The position numbers and the translations under genes were made by a program. 64,000 nt of DNA. Source: Verrucomicrobia subdivision 3 bacterium UBA693 (GTDB taxonomy: Bacteria > Verrucomicrobiota > Verrucomicrobiia > Limisphaerales > UBA8199). This document shows, one piece after another, positions 27,828-36,274 of this stretch (its first letter is position 1; each line of letters starts with the position of its first letter). Under the pieces are notes generated by a model, which saw only the letters and a program-made list of their open reading frames with translations, had not been told where the DNA came from and searched no databases. The DNA lies in assembly GCA_002298785.1 (NCBI GenBank), contig DBMR01000018.1, positions 1 to 64,000 of the forward strand, given 5' to 3'.

Positions 27828-30167
27828 ATGCAATTGATGGCACCAGCAACACGACGCGCGCTCCGGACGGAACATTATGCAACGGATGTCGCGGTCATTG
27901 GCGGTGGCCTGGCGGGGGTCTGTGCCGCGGTGACCGCCGCACGCGCGGGTGTGAAAGTGGTATTGGTGCAGGACCGTCCGGTGCTTGGCGGAAACGCTTC
28001 CAGCGAGGTGCGTTTGTGGATCCTGGGGGCGACCTCGCACATGGGAAACAACAATCGCTGGGCGCGTGAAGGCGGTGTGATAGACGAACTGCTGGTTGAG
28101 AACATGTTCCGGAACCCCGAGGGGAACCCCGTGATTGTGGACACAATCCTCCTCGAGGCAGTTGTGAACGAGCCAAATATCACTCTGCTGCTGAACACTG
28201 CGGTTCACGACCTGGATAAGTCCGATGCGGATACCATCAAATCAGTCCGTGCCTTCTGCTCCCAGAACTCCACCGCCTACGAGATCAGCGCACCCGTGTT
28301 TGTCGACGCCAGCGGCGACGGGATTGTTGGGTTCCTTTCGGGAGCGGCCTTTCGGATTGGAGCCGAGGCGCGCGCCGAGTTCGGCGAGGCGTTCGCACCG
28401 CAGAACGCTTCGAACGAACTGCTCGGTCATACGATTTACTTCTACTCGAAAGACACCGGGCGGCCGGTAAGGTTCGTTCCCCCGAGTTTCGCGTTAAGGG
28501 ACATCACACAAATTCCACGCTGGCGCGACATTCGGTTCAACGACACGGGGTGCCGACTCTGGTGGCTGGAATGGGGCGGCGCGCGTGATACGATTCACGA
28601 CAGTGAGATAATCAAATGGGAATTGTGGAAAGTGGCTTACGGAGTATGGAATCACATCAAAAACTCCGGCGAGTTTCCCGAGGCAGAAACGCTCACTCTT
28701 GAATGGGTCGGCACCATTCCCGGCAAACGCGAAAGCCGGCGGTTCGAGGGCGACTACATTCTCAAGCAGCAGGACATTGTGGAGCAGCGCCGCCATGCGG
28801 ACGCGGTTTCCTTCGGAGGCTGGGCGATCGACCTTCATCCGGCCGATGGGGTCTACAGTAACCAATCGGCTTGCCAGCAATGGCACAGCAAGGGCGTGTA
28901 TCAGATCCCGTATCGGGCGATGTATTCGCGCAACATCAAGAACCTCTTTCTTGCCGGCCGGGTCATCAGCGCGTCGCATATTGCGTTTGGCTCGTCGCGG
29001 GTGATGGCCACCTGCGCGCATGGCGGCCAGGCCGTAGGCATGGCGGCCGCCATTTGCGTGCGGAATCAACTGGCGCCGCGCGACCTTCTTGCGCCGGCCC
29101 GGATCCGCGAGCTGCAACGAGACTTGTTGCGCGTGGGTCAATACATTCCCGAAGTTGGATTGAACGACGTGGAGGATCTGACTCGCTCGGCCCGAATCAG
29201 CGCCAGCAGCGAACTAAAACTCTCGGGGTTCGCGCCCAATGGTGAAACAAAGGCGCTGGACGCCGCGTCAGCCATGATGTTGCCGGTGCAAGCGGGGCCG
29301 ATGCCGTGTGTCGAATACCTGGTGGACGTGTCAGCGCCGACCACGCTGCGGGCGGAGCTGCGGGTCAGCAGCAGGCCGGAAAACCACACCCCGGACGTGA
29401 CGCTGGCTGCATTGGAAATTCCCCTGGCCACGGGCCAACGCCAGCCCGTGAAGCTCGATTTCCGAGCGCAAATTGACCAGCCGCGGTACGCGTTCGTGTG
29501 CGTCTTCCCCAATCCGGATGTGTCCGTTCATTTGAGTGAGCAGCGTGTGACCGGGATTTTGGCCGTATCGCAGAAGTTCAACCGGTCGGTGGCGAAGTCA
29601 CCAAGGCAGGAACCCCCGCCCGATTGCGGGTTAGACGCATTCGAGTTTTGGATACCCCAGCGCCGCCCTGCGGGTAAGAACTTCGCGTGCAAGATCGTGC
29701 CGTCCCTGGAGGTTTTTGGCCCGGCCAATCTGACCAACGGTTTCGCGCGCCCGAACCGGCAGCCGAATGCCTGGGTCGCGGATTATGGCGACCAGCGGCC
29801 GACCTTGCGCCTCGCCTGGGATACCCCGCAGAGAATCGCGCGCGTCGAACTATCTTTCGATACCGACTTTGACCATCCGATGGAGTCCGTGCTAATGGGC
29901 CATCCGGAGTCGGCGATGCCGTTTTGCGTGCGGGAAGTTCGCCTGGAGCCAGGGCTGCCCACACCGGTGCTGGCGGGCAGGCACGACAAAAGCGGCGGAG
30001 AGGACCGCGCGCGAACGATCGCGGAGTGCCGCGGTAATCATCAAACCCGCCGCACCTTCCACTTCAGCGAACCGTTGATCACCGGCTGCCTGGAGATCCG
30101 GTTGGTGGCCCCTCACGCCAACATTCCGGCCGCATTATTTGATCTACGTTGCTACTCCGACTCATGA
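27828..30167 (+). CDS. FAD-dependent oxidoreductase (FAD_oxidored type), cytoplasmic form
   Basis: A 779-aa flavoprotein with no signal peptide. The dinucleotide-binding motif is 'DVAVIGGGLAGVCAAVTAARAG' (G25-x-G27-x-x-G30), then the family mark 'VLGGNASSEVRLWILGATSHMG'. Further conserved features are 'DASGDGIVGFLSGAAFRIG', 'GTIPGKRESRRFEGDYIL' and 'RNIKNLFLAGRVISASH'. From about residue 480 a beta-rich C-terminal part with two discoidin-like segments follows. A GAGAGGA precedes the ATG. This family is recurrent in polysaccharide loci of Verrucomicrobiota and Planctomycetota, but the substrate is unknown. It overlaps the next gene by ATGA (30164-30167). A cytoplasmic oxidation of a released sugar or aglycone is one possibility. 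Confidence 0.85.
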   Translation: MQLMAPATRRALRTEHYATDVAVIGGGLAGVCAAVTAARAGVKVVLVQDRPVLGGNASSEVRLWILGATSHMGNNNRWAREGGVIDELLVENMFRNPEGNPVIVDTILLEAVVNEPNITLLLNTAVHDLDKSDADTIKSVRAFCSQNSTAYEISAPVFVDASGDGIVGFLSGAAFRIGAEARAEFGEAFAPQNASNELLGHTIYFYSKDTGRPVRFVPPSFALRDITQIPRWRDIRFNDTGCRLWWLEWGGARDTIHDSEIIKWELWKVAYGVWNHIKNSGEFPEAETLTLEWVGTIPGKRESRRFEGDYILKQQDIVEQRRHADAVSFGGWAIDLHPADGVYSNQSACQQWHSKGVYQIPYRAMYSRNIKNLFLAGRVISASHIAFGSSRVMATCAHGGQAVGMAAAICVRNQLAPRDLLAPARIRELQRDLLRVGQYIPEVGLNDVEDLTRSARISASSELKLSGFAPNGETKALDAASAMMLPVQAGPMPCVEYLVDVSAPTTLRAELRVSSRPENHTPDVTLAALEIPLATGQRQPVKLDFRAQIDQPRYAFVCVFPNPDVSVHLSEQRVTGILAVSQKFNRSVAKSPRQEPPPDCGLDAFEFWIPQRRPAGKNFACKIVPSLEVFGPANLTNGFARPNRQPNAWVADYGDQRPTLRLAWDTPQRIARVELSFDTDFDHPMESVLMGHPESAMPFCVREVRLEPGLPTPVLAGRHDKSGGEDRARTIAECRGNHQTRRTFHFSEPLITGCLEIRLVAPHANIPAALFDLRCYSDS

Positions 30168-32236
30168 ACTTCTTTGCGCTGAAGGCCTTTCTCCGTCCCT
30201 TCACTGTGGACCGTTCAATCCCACTCGCCCTGACCTTTCTGGGGCTGACCGTGCTGCGTTCTTCAGTTGCATCGAGCGTCGCCGAGTATGACTTCTCGGC
30301 GATGGTTCAGCCGGTGCCTGCGACGGCCTCGTTTTCAGACCCGGACTATAACATCTGGTGCGGCTCAGCCGTGAAGGGGGACGACGGACAATACCACCTG
30401 TTCTATTCGCGTTGGCCACGCGCGCTCGGACATAAAGCATGGGTGACTCATTCCGAGGTCGCCCACGCCGTCGCTGATTCGGCGTTCGGACCGTGGCGGC
30501 ATAAGGACGTAGCCTTACCTCCGCGCGGGACCAATTACTGGGACGGCTCCTGCACGCACAATCCCACGGTGCTGCGCACCGGCGGCAAGTTCTACCTTTA
30601 CTACATGGGCAATTACGGCGACGGCATCGCGCGGGCGCCTCTGAATTGGGAGCATCGCAATCACCAGCGCATCGGGGTCGCGGTGGCCGACTCGCCGAAC
30701 GGCCCCTGGCAGCGCTTCGATCAACCGATTTTGACTGTGAGCGCGGACACCAACGCGCCGGACGCCCTGGTCGTCACGAATCCGTCCATAGCCGAGCGTC
30801 CAGGCGGGGGTGTTCTAATGGTTTACAAGGCGGTTGGCCTTAAGCGTCCGCTACCCTTCGGTGGGCCGGTGGTCCATCTCGTCGCCACGGCCGAAAGTCC
30901 TACCGGACCCTTTGAAAAGCACCCTGGTGAAGTTTTCGGTTCCAAAGGGGTGATGTTCGCTGCCGAAGACCCTTTCATTTGGCGGGGCGCGGACCGTTAT
31001 TGGGCCGTGGTGAAGGACAATGACGGACACTTCACCAAACGAGGTTACTCGTTGGCGCTCTGGGAATCGGCGGACGGCTTCGACTGGAAACTGGCCCGGC
31101 ATCCCTTCGTCGCAAATCCGGCGACTATCCGCTGGGTGGACGGGCGCGAAACAAAACTCAACACCCTCGAACGCCCGCAATTACTGTTCGAGCACGGGGC
31201 GCCCACCGCCCTGTTGTGCGCCGCCTCAGATACCAGGGACCGCGACGGCAGCTTCAACATCCAGATTCCGCTGAAGCCCGAGGCCGCATCGGCGAAGCAG
31301 GCCAGTGCCTTGCTCACGCACGCCGAAACCAGCCCAATCAAAAGTTCGCTCAACGTGGCACAGCTAAGAAACCCTGTCTGGACTTCCGCCGACAACCTGC
31401 GTGACCCGTCAGTTCTGCATGTGCCGGACGGCTACCTTCTGTTCTACTCGCGGTTTGCCGGCACAAACTGGGGTTTGACTGCGAGTTGGAGCATTGCTTC
31501 TGTTTTCACCAGGGATTTCGTCAAGTTCGAGAACGACCACGATGTCTCACCCAAAGGTTACGCCTCGCCTGGCGATGTGCTGAACTGGCACGGGCGCTTC
31601 ATTCTGCCCTATCAGACGTACCCGGCGAATCCATCCCAGCTTTGCTTCAGCGAGTCGCCGGATTTACAGGTGTGGTCGGCGCCAAAACCTTTTCTCAACG
31701 GGGCGCGCTCTCTGCCGTGGAATTCGCTCCGGCGAGTCATTGATCCCACCCTGGTGCGGGACGGCGAGACGCTGCATTGCTACTTCGTTGGCAGTGCGAA
31801 TTTCACGAACGCCAGTGGAAAGACGCTGCGCGCGAATCTTCTTGGGCACGCTCTCACGCGCGATCCCAAGTTGGAACAATGGGAAATAATCTCCACCAAT
31901 GCGCCATTGCTGGGTGTTTCCGACCGCGCCCCGGACGGCGTTGAGAACATCATGATCTTTCGCACAGGCGATCACTGGACGATGCTCTACAGCGAAGGCC
32001 TGGCGGATCAGCACCTCGCACTGGCCACTTCAACCGACCTGTGCACGTGGAGCCTCAAAGGACCGATTGAGTTGCCACGGCAGAAATGGATGGAGCGCAA
32101 ATACGGAGCGCCCTTCGTGTGGCGGGAGCCTGACCAATGGCTGATGATCGTGATGGGGCAGAGCGCCCTGGGAAGAACGTCGTTTGGGCTCTTCACCTCA
32201 CCTCAGGGCGAACATTGGACGCCTTTGCCGGAATGA
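30164..32236 (+). CDS. Secreted glycosidase-like protein with two five-bladed-propeller halves (GH43-like)
   Basis: A 690-aa exported protein. A hydrophobic segment at about 18-36 (IPLALTFLGLTVLRSSVASS) acts as signal peptide. The N-terminal half has a five-bladed-propeller glycosidase pattern: 'SDPDYNIWCGSAVKGDDGQYHLFYSRWPR', 'DGSCTHNPTVLRTGGKFYLYYMGNYG', 'VVTNPSIAERPGGGVLMVYK', 'AEDPFIWRGADRYWAVVKD'. The C-terminal half (from about residue 405) repeats the plan with 'LRDPSVLHVPDGYLLFYSRFAGT', 'SPGDVLNWHGRFILPYQ' and 'RVIDPTLVRDGETLHCYFVG'. This resembles GH43/GH117-type folds duplicated in tandem. Arabinofuranosidase, xylosidase or galactosidase activity is plausible; the family number is inference. 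Confidence 0.75.
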   Translation: MNFFALKAFLRPFTVDRSIPLALTFLGLTVLRSSVASSVAEYDFSAMVQPVPATASFSDPDYNIWCGSAVKGDDGQYHLFYSRWPRALGHKAWVTHSEVAHAVADSAFGPWRHKDVALPPRGTNYWDGSCTHNPTVLRTGGKFYLYYMGNYGDGIARAPLNWEHRNHQRIGVAVADSPNGPWQRFDQPILTVSADTNAPDALVVTNPSIAERPGGGVLMVYKAVGLKRPLPFGGPVVHLVATAESPTGPFEKHPGEVFGSKGVMFAAEDPFIWRGADRYWAVVKDNDGHFTKRGYSLALWESADGFDWKLARHPFVANPATIRWVDGRETKLNTLERPQLLFEHGAPTALLCAASDTRDRDGSFNIQIPLKPEAASAKQASALLTHAETSPIKSSLNVAQLRNPVWTSADNLRDPSVLHVPDGYLLFYSRFAGTNWGLTASWSIASVFTRDFVKFENDHDVSPKGYASPGDVLNWHGRFILPYQTYPANPSQLCFSESPDLQVWSAPKPFLNGARSLPWNSLRRVIDPTLVRDGETLHCYFVGSANFTNASGKTLRANLLGHALTRDPKLEQWEIISTNAPLLGVSDRAPDGVENIMIFRTGDHWTMLYSEGLADQHLALATSTDLCTWSLKGPIELPRQKWMERKYGAPFVWREPDQWLMIVMGQSALGRTSFGLFTSPQGEHWTPLPE

Positions 32237-32281
32237 CCCCGAGCTTTCTCACAATGAAGCGCAACTTCAACTCGTAATTCC

Positions 32282-33199
32282 ATGAAAGCAGACAACTTCG
32301 TCCTGATGCCGCTCGCGTGCCTGTCAATTTCCGCTGTCGTTGCCCTCGCGCAAGCTCCCGAGTTCAGGGAAGCGAAACTTCCTGATGGCGCAATCGCGCA
32401 CCGGGACCTTGCCTACGTCCCTGGCGGCCACGAGCGCCAAAAGCTGGACCTCTATTTGCCAAAGGATGGCTCGAACCTGCCGCTGATCATCAACATTCAC
32501 GGCGGGGCATTCAAAATGGGCAGCAAGGAACAGGGGGTTCCTCTGGAGTATCTCAGCCAAGGTTACGCGGTCGCTTCCATCAATTACCGGCTCAGCCAGC
32601 ACGCGAAATTTCCCACGCAGATTGAGGACTGCAAAGCTGCCGTCCGCTGGCTCAGGGCGCACGCTGCCGAGTATCGGCTCGCCCCGGATCGCTTCGCCGC
32701 TTGGGGTAGCTCGGCGGGCGGGCACCTGGCGGCGATGCTTGGAACGACGGGTGATGCGAAGAATTTTGACGTCGGTGCAAATTTGGATCAACCCAGCCGC
32801 GTGCAAGCAGTAGTGGATTACTTCGGGCCAACCGACTTCCTGCAAATGGACGCGCATCGCCTGCCCAACGGCATGACGCATGACCCGGCCGGTTCGCCCG
32901 AGTCGGAGTTGATCGGGGGCGCGATTCAGGAGCACAAGGACAAGGTCGCCCGGGCGAATCCCATCACTTACGTTACGCCTGGGGATCCGCCGTTCCTCAT
33001 CTGTCACGGCGACGCTGATCCACTAGTGCCACATCACCAGAGCGAGTTACTGGATGCCGCGCTCAGAGGAGCGGGTGTGCCGGTGACGTTTTACACAGTG
33101 AAAGGCGCCGGGCACGGTCGCTTCAATGATCCCAAAGTGTCGGAGATGACCCGGACATTCCTCGCGACTTGGTTAAAGTCCTCGAAATCGAATCCATGA
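32282..33199 (+). CDS. Secreted alpha/beta-hydrolase carbohydrate esterase (Aes/lipase type)
   Basis: A 305-aa exported esterase. After a signal peptide (hydrophobic to ALAQA, about residue 24) it shows the HSL/Aes-type order: oxyanion 'HGGAF' (73-77), nucleophile elbow G142-S143-S144-A145-G146 with Ser144, acid in 'CHGDADPLVP' and His in 'GAGHGRF'. Such enzymes remove acetyl or other acyl groups from sugars, which fits its place between the GH43-like gene and the DUF5703/GH95 genes. It overlaps the next gene by ATGA (33196-33199). Substrate is not determined. Confidence 0.88.
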   Translation: MKADNFVLMPLACLSISAVVALAQAPEFREAKLPDGAIAHRDLAYVPGGHERQKLDLYLPKDGSNLPLIINIHGGAFKMGSKEQGVPLEYLSQGYAVASINYRLSQHAKFPTQIEDCKAAVRWLRAHAAEYRLAPDRFAAWGSSAGGHLAAMLGTTGDAKNFDVGANLDQPSRVQAVVDYFGPTDFLQMDAHRLPNGMTHDPAGSPESELIGGAIQEHKDKVARANPITYVTPGDPPFLICHGDADPLVPHHQSELLDAALRGAGVPVTFYTVKGAGHGRFNDPKVSEMTRTFLATWLKSSKSNP

Positions 33200-36100
33200 A
33201 CATCGGATCCACTCCAACTGGCGCCACCGGAATGAAGTTCCTGCTCCTCCTCAGCCTCCTCGCCATCGCGGCCCGGGGAAGCCAAGACACTTCCGGCCAA
33301 TCGGCGGTGACCCCGCCGCCGTTCGTGGCCGAAAAACCAGTGTCGCCGAAAGTGGTGCAATCGCTCGATGACTGTAATGTGACGTGGGATTCGCCCAGCG
33401 AGGATTCCTTCGGTTCGATGCCGCTCGGCAACGGTGATGTCGGCGCAAACGTGTGGGTCGAGGAAAACGGCGATCTCGTGTTCTATCTCAGCAAGGTGGA
33501 TGCCTTCGACGCTGGCCATCTGCTGCCAAAACTCGGGCGCATTCGCCTGCGCCTCGCTCCCGCGCTCGACGTCCATAGATTTCGGCAGACGCTCCTGCTA
33601 CGCGAGGCCGCCATTGAGGTGACGGCCGGCGATGTGCAACTCCGGGTCTGGATTGACGCCAATCAGCCGGTGGTTCGCGTGCAAGGCACCAGCGCCACAC
33701 CGCGCAAGGCTACGCTGTCTTTTGAGTCGTTGCGCCCGATGCAGGAGGACAGCAAGCCCATGCCAGGCAACGGCACGGTGGGCGTGCTGTTTCACGACAA
33801 GCAAGACCGGCTGGCGTGGTGCTATCGGAATCAGTCCTCGGCGTGGGGGGAGCGTCTGCGCGCGCAGAATTCGCCGGAGTTGGTCGCGCAAGCGAAGGAC
33901 CCGATCCTGCACCGCACTGCGGGGGGTATGTTGCGCGCAGTGAGTTTCAAACGCTCCGCTCCCGACGCACTGGTGAGCGAGAAACCGCTCAGGATTTTTG
34001 ATTGCTCAGTCCGCATCTTATGTAACCAACCGGAGTCGCTGCAGGCGTGGCTGGCCGAGGCGGGACGCCCGGTGCAATCGGACTGGGCTGCCCACCAGCA
34101 ATACTGGGAAGCTTTTTGGAATCGCAGTCACATTTTCGTCAGTCGCTGCGGGGAGCGCGATTTTGACCTGGACCAATGCCGGTTCACCCAATTCCCGCAA
34201 GGCTCGAGGGCCTACCAGGGGCACAAGGAAATGGACGCCGCCCTCAATGCTTTCCAACTCAGCCAGCGGTATGCGCTGGAACGATTTTGCCAGGCGGCGG
34301 CTAGCCGTGGGCCTGTACCGCCCCCTTACAACGGCTCCGTGTTCACGATGGACATGCCAGCGGGGGTGATGGGGTTCGACAAGCCGAAGCCGCATCCAGT
34401 TTCGCCAGACGGACGCGACTGGGCGGTTCTCTCGTTCATGTGGCAGAACACGCGCCACCCGTATTGGTCCATGCCGGCGCGCGGCGATTACGACACGATC
34501 CTTCCGGGGATGGCATTTGTGCGCGACGGCCTGGAGATCGGACGCGACCGTTGCAGGAGGCTGCTTGGGTTAGACGGCGCATTCATCATGGAAGCCAGCT
34601 GGTGGCACAACGTTGGCGTGTTCAACTGGGATGGCATGCCCGCGCATCTGCGCTACCACCAACTCGCCACCGTGGAGCTTCCCGCCATCATGGCGGAAAC
34701 CTACGAGCACACCCGCGACGCGAAGTTCCTCAAGGAAGTCCTCCTGCCCTGTGCTGAGGCTGGGATCGAGTATTATGCCAATCGCTTCTCCAGGCGTGAC
34801 GCCAAAGGGAAGATGCTGATGGCCGGAGTCGGTTGCGCCGAGACGTATCAAGGCGTGGACAATCCCTGCACGGAAATTGGCTGCCTGAAGTACCTGCTGA
34901 CTAAATTGCTCTCGTTCGAAATTGACGCGGCACGTCGCTCTAAGTGGAGCAAGTTGCTGGCAGAGATGCCGGGTGTTCCGCTTCGCCGCATCCGCGGAAT
35001 GGACTTGTTGGCCGTCGGCGATGCCTATGATTCCGGCCGCGAGATCTGCGAGAGTCCAGAACTGTATTCGATTTATCCCTTTCGCCAGGTCTGGCTCGGC
35101 CAGCCTGAACTGCTCGCCAACGCGCGCCAGTCGTTTCACGTGCGGAACATCAGCCTCGATGGTACTGACGACAAACAGGCGGTAGAAACGGGCGGCTGGC
35201 AATCCGCTCCCGTGCAGGCGGCATATCTCGGACTGGCCCGTGAAGCCGCCCGCCTGGCCAGCATCAACTTCAATGACCAATTCATCCACTGGACCGACAA
35301 CGTTGATCCCGGCGCGCCGTTTCCAAGGCGTCCGCGCGCGCGTTTCCCGGCCTTTTGGGAGTGCAAGATGGATGGCACGCCCGACAACGACCACGGCGCG
35401 AACTCGGTCAACACGCTGCAAGCCATGTTGCTCCAATCCGACGGCAAGCGAATCTTCCTTCTCCCCGCCTGGCCGGAAGACTGGGATGTTTCCTTCAAGC
35501 TGACCGCTACTTTCAACACCACGGTCGAATGCGTTTATCGAAACGGCAAAGTCCAGTCGCTCAAGGTCACCCCCGAATCCCGCCGCACCGACCTTGTTGA
35601 CCTGAGCACTCCGGACCGACGCATTCGCACGCTCGTGGAAGTCGCTTGCGCCGACCGCAACTGGCTCTTCGGTCTGCCGCCGATGCTTGATGGTCTGCCC
35701 ATGTCCGGACCGGCGACAGGCCCGTGGCTGGAAAAATTCGGCGAGAGTGTGGCCAGCGTGAAAGGGGCTCCGTGGCCGAACTGTGTCTTCCGCGGCAATG
35801 TGCTTTTCGTCCACGGCGGCGGCAACGCTCCCGCGCTTCCCGCCAAGATCATATCTTCAGCACGGCTTTCCGACGCCATTCTGAAGGTGGAATACGATCA
35901 ACCGCTCGAACCCCTTGCGTTCGCGGCCGTCTCCTCCGCCTCCCTTTCGGCTGGAAACACTGGTGCGGTACTCGATCTCGGCAAGCCGATGACCTTTGAC
36001 CGGCTTGAATTCACGATCGACAATCCGAGCCACCGCCGGGGCCAGAGCAAGCCATTCGAACTCCAAGTCCAGCAAACTGACGGCCAATGGCAGACCATCC

Positions 36101-36222
36101 ACAAGGCTGGGGTCTTCGGCTCGGTCTACAGCAAGCGCTTTAAGCCCGTGACTGCGCAAAGCGTGCGGCTCGTCGTGGATGCGCCGATCCGCCAATTCGA
36201 TCTCTTTACGCCCGGAAATTGA
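33196..36222 (+). CDS. Secreted DUF5703 protein, GH95-like architecture
   Basis: A 1008-aa exported protein. The N-terminal beta-sandwich has the DUF5703 pattern 'SMPLGNGDVGANVWVEENGDLVFYLSK.DAFD', related to the N-domain of GH95 enzymes. The middle part looks like an (alpha/alpha)6 barrel ('GFDKPKPHPVSPDGRDWAVL', 'ASWWHNVGVFNWDG', 'GVGCAETYQGVDNPCTEIG', 'PDNDHGANSVNTLQAMLLQSDGK'). A discoidin-like segment (GAVLDLGKPMTFDRLEFTID) closes it. ATG 33196 overlaps the previous stop; an internal ATG at 33232 directly before the hydrophobic segment (MKFLLLLSLLAIAA) is an alternative. No activity has been shown for DUF5703 proteins that I can name; a glycosidase on a fucosylated or rhamnosylated chain is likely. 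Confidence 0.8.
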   Translation: MNIGSTPTGATGMKFLLLLSLLAIAARGSQDTSGQSAVTPPPFVAEKPVSPKVVQSLDDCNVTWDSPSEDSFGSMPLGNGDVGANVWVEENGDLVFYLSKVDAFDAGHLLPKLGRIRLRLAPALDVHRFRQTLLLREAAIEVTAGDVQLRVWIDANQPVVRVQGTSATPRKATLSFESLRPMQEDSKPMPGNGTVGVLFHDKQDRLAWCYRNQSSAWGERLRAQNSPELVAQAKDPILHRTAGGMLRAVSFKRSAPDALVSEKPLRIFDCSVRILCNQPESLQAWLAEAGRPVQSDWAAHQQYWEAFWNRSHIFVSRCGERDFDLDQCRFTQFPQGSRAYQGHKEMDAALNAFQLSQRYALERFCQAAASRGPVPPPYNGSVFTMDMPAGVMGFDKPKPHPVSPDGRDWAVLSFMWQNTRHPYWSMPARGDYDTILPGMAFVRDGLEIGRDRCRRLLGLDGAFIMEASWWHNVGVFNWDGMPAHLRYHQLATVELPAIMAETYEHTRDAKFLKEVLLPCAEAGIEYYANRFSRRDAKGKMLMAGVGCAETYQGVDNPCTEIGCLKYLLTKLLSFEIDAARRSKWSKLLAEMPGVPLRRIRGMDLLAVGDAYDSGREICESPELYSIYPFRQVWLGQPELLANARQSFHVRNISLDGTDDKQAVETGGWQSAPVQAAYLGLAREAARLASINFNDQFIHWTDNVDPGAPFPRRPRARFPAFWECKMDGTPDNDHGANSVNTLQAMLLQSDGKRIFLLPAWPEDWDVSFKLTATFNTTVECVYRNGKVQSLKVTPESRRTDLVDLSTPDRRIRTLVEVACADRNWLFGLPPMLDGLPMSGPATGPWLEKFGESVASVKGAPWPNCVFRGNVLFVHGGGNAPALPAKIISSARLSDAILKVEYDQPLEPLAFAAVSSASLSAGNTGAVLDLGKPMTFDRLEFTIDNPSHRRGQSKPFELQVQQTDGQWQTIHKAGVFGSVYSKRFKPVTAQSVRLVVDAPIRQFDLFTPGN

Positions 36223-36274
36223 ACCTGATCAGGATGCAGCAGTTCCTCCAACTCCAACGGTGACTTTAAAGACC

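Noticed and set aside
34570..35814. 414-codon minus-strand open frame
   Set aside because: Antisense shadow of the DUF5703 gene, with composition typical of reverse-phase GC-rich coding DNA.
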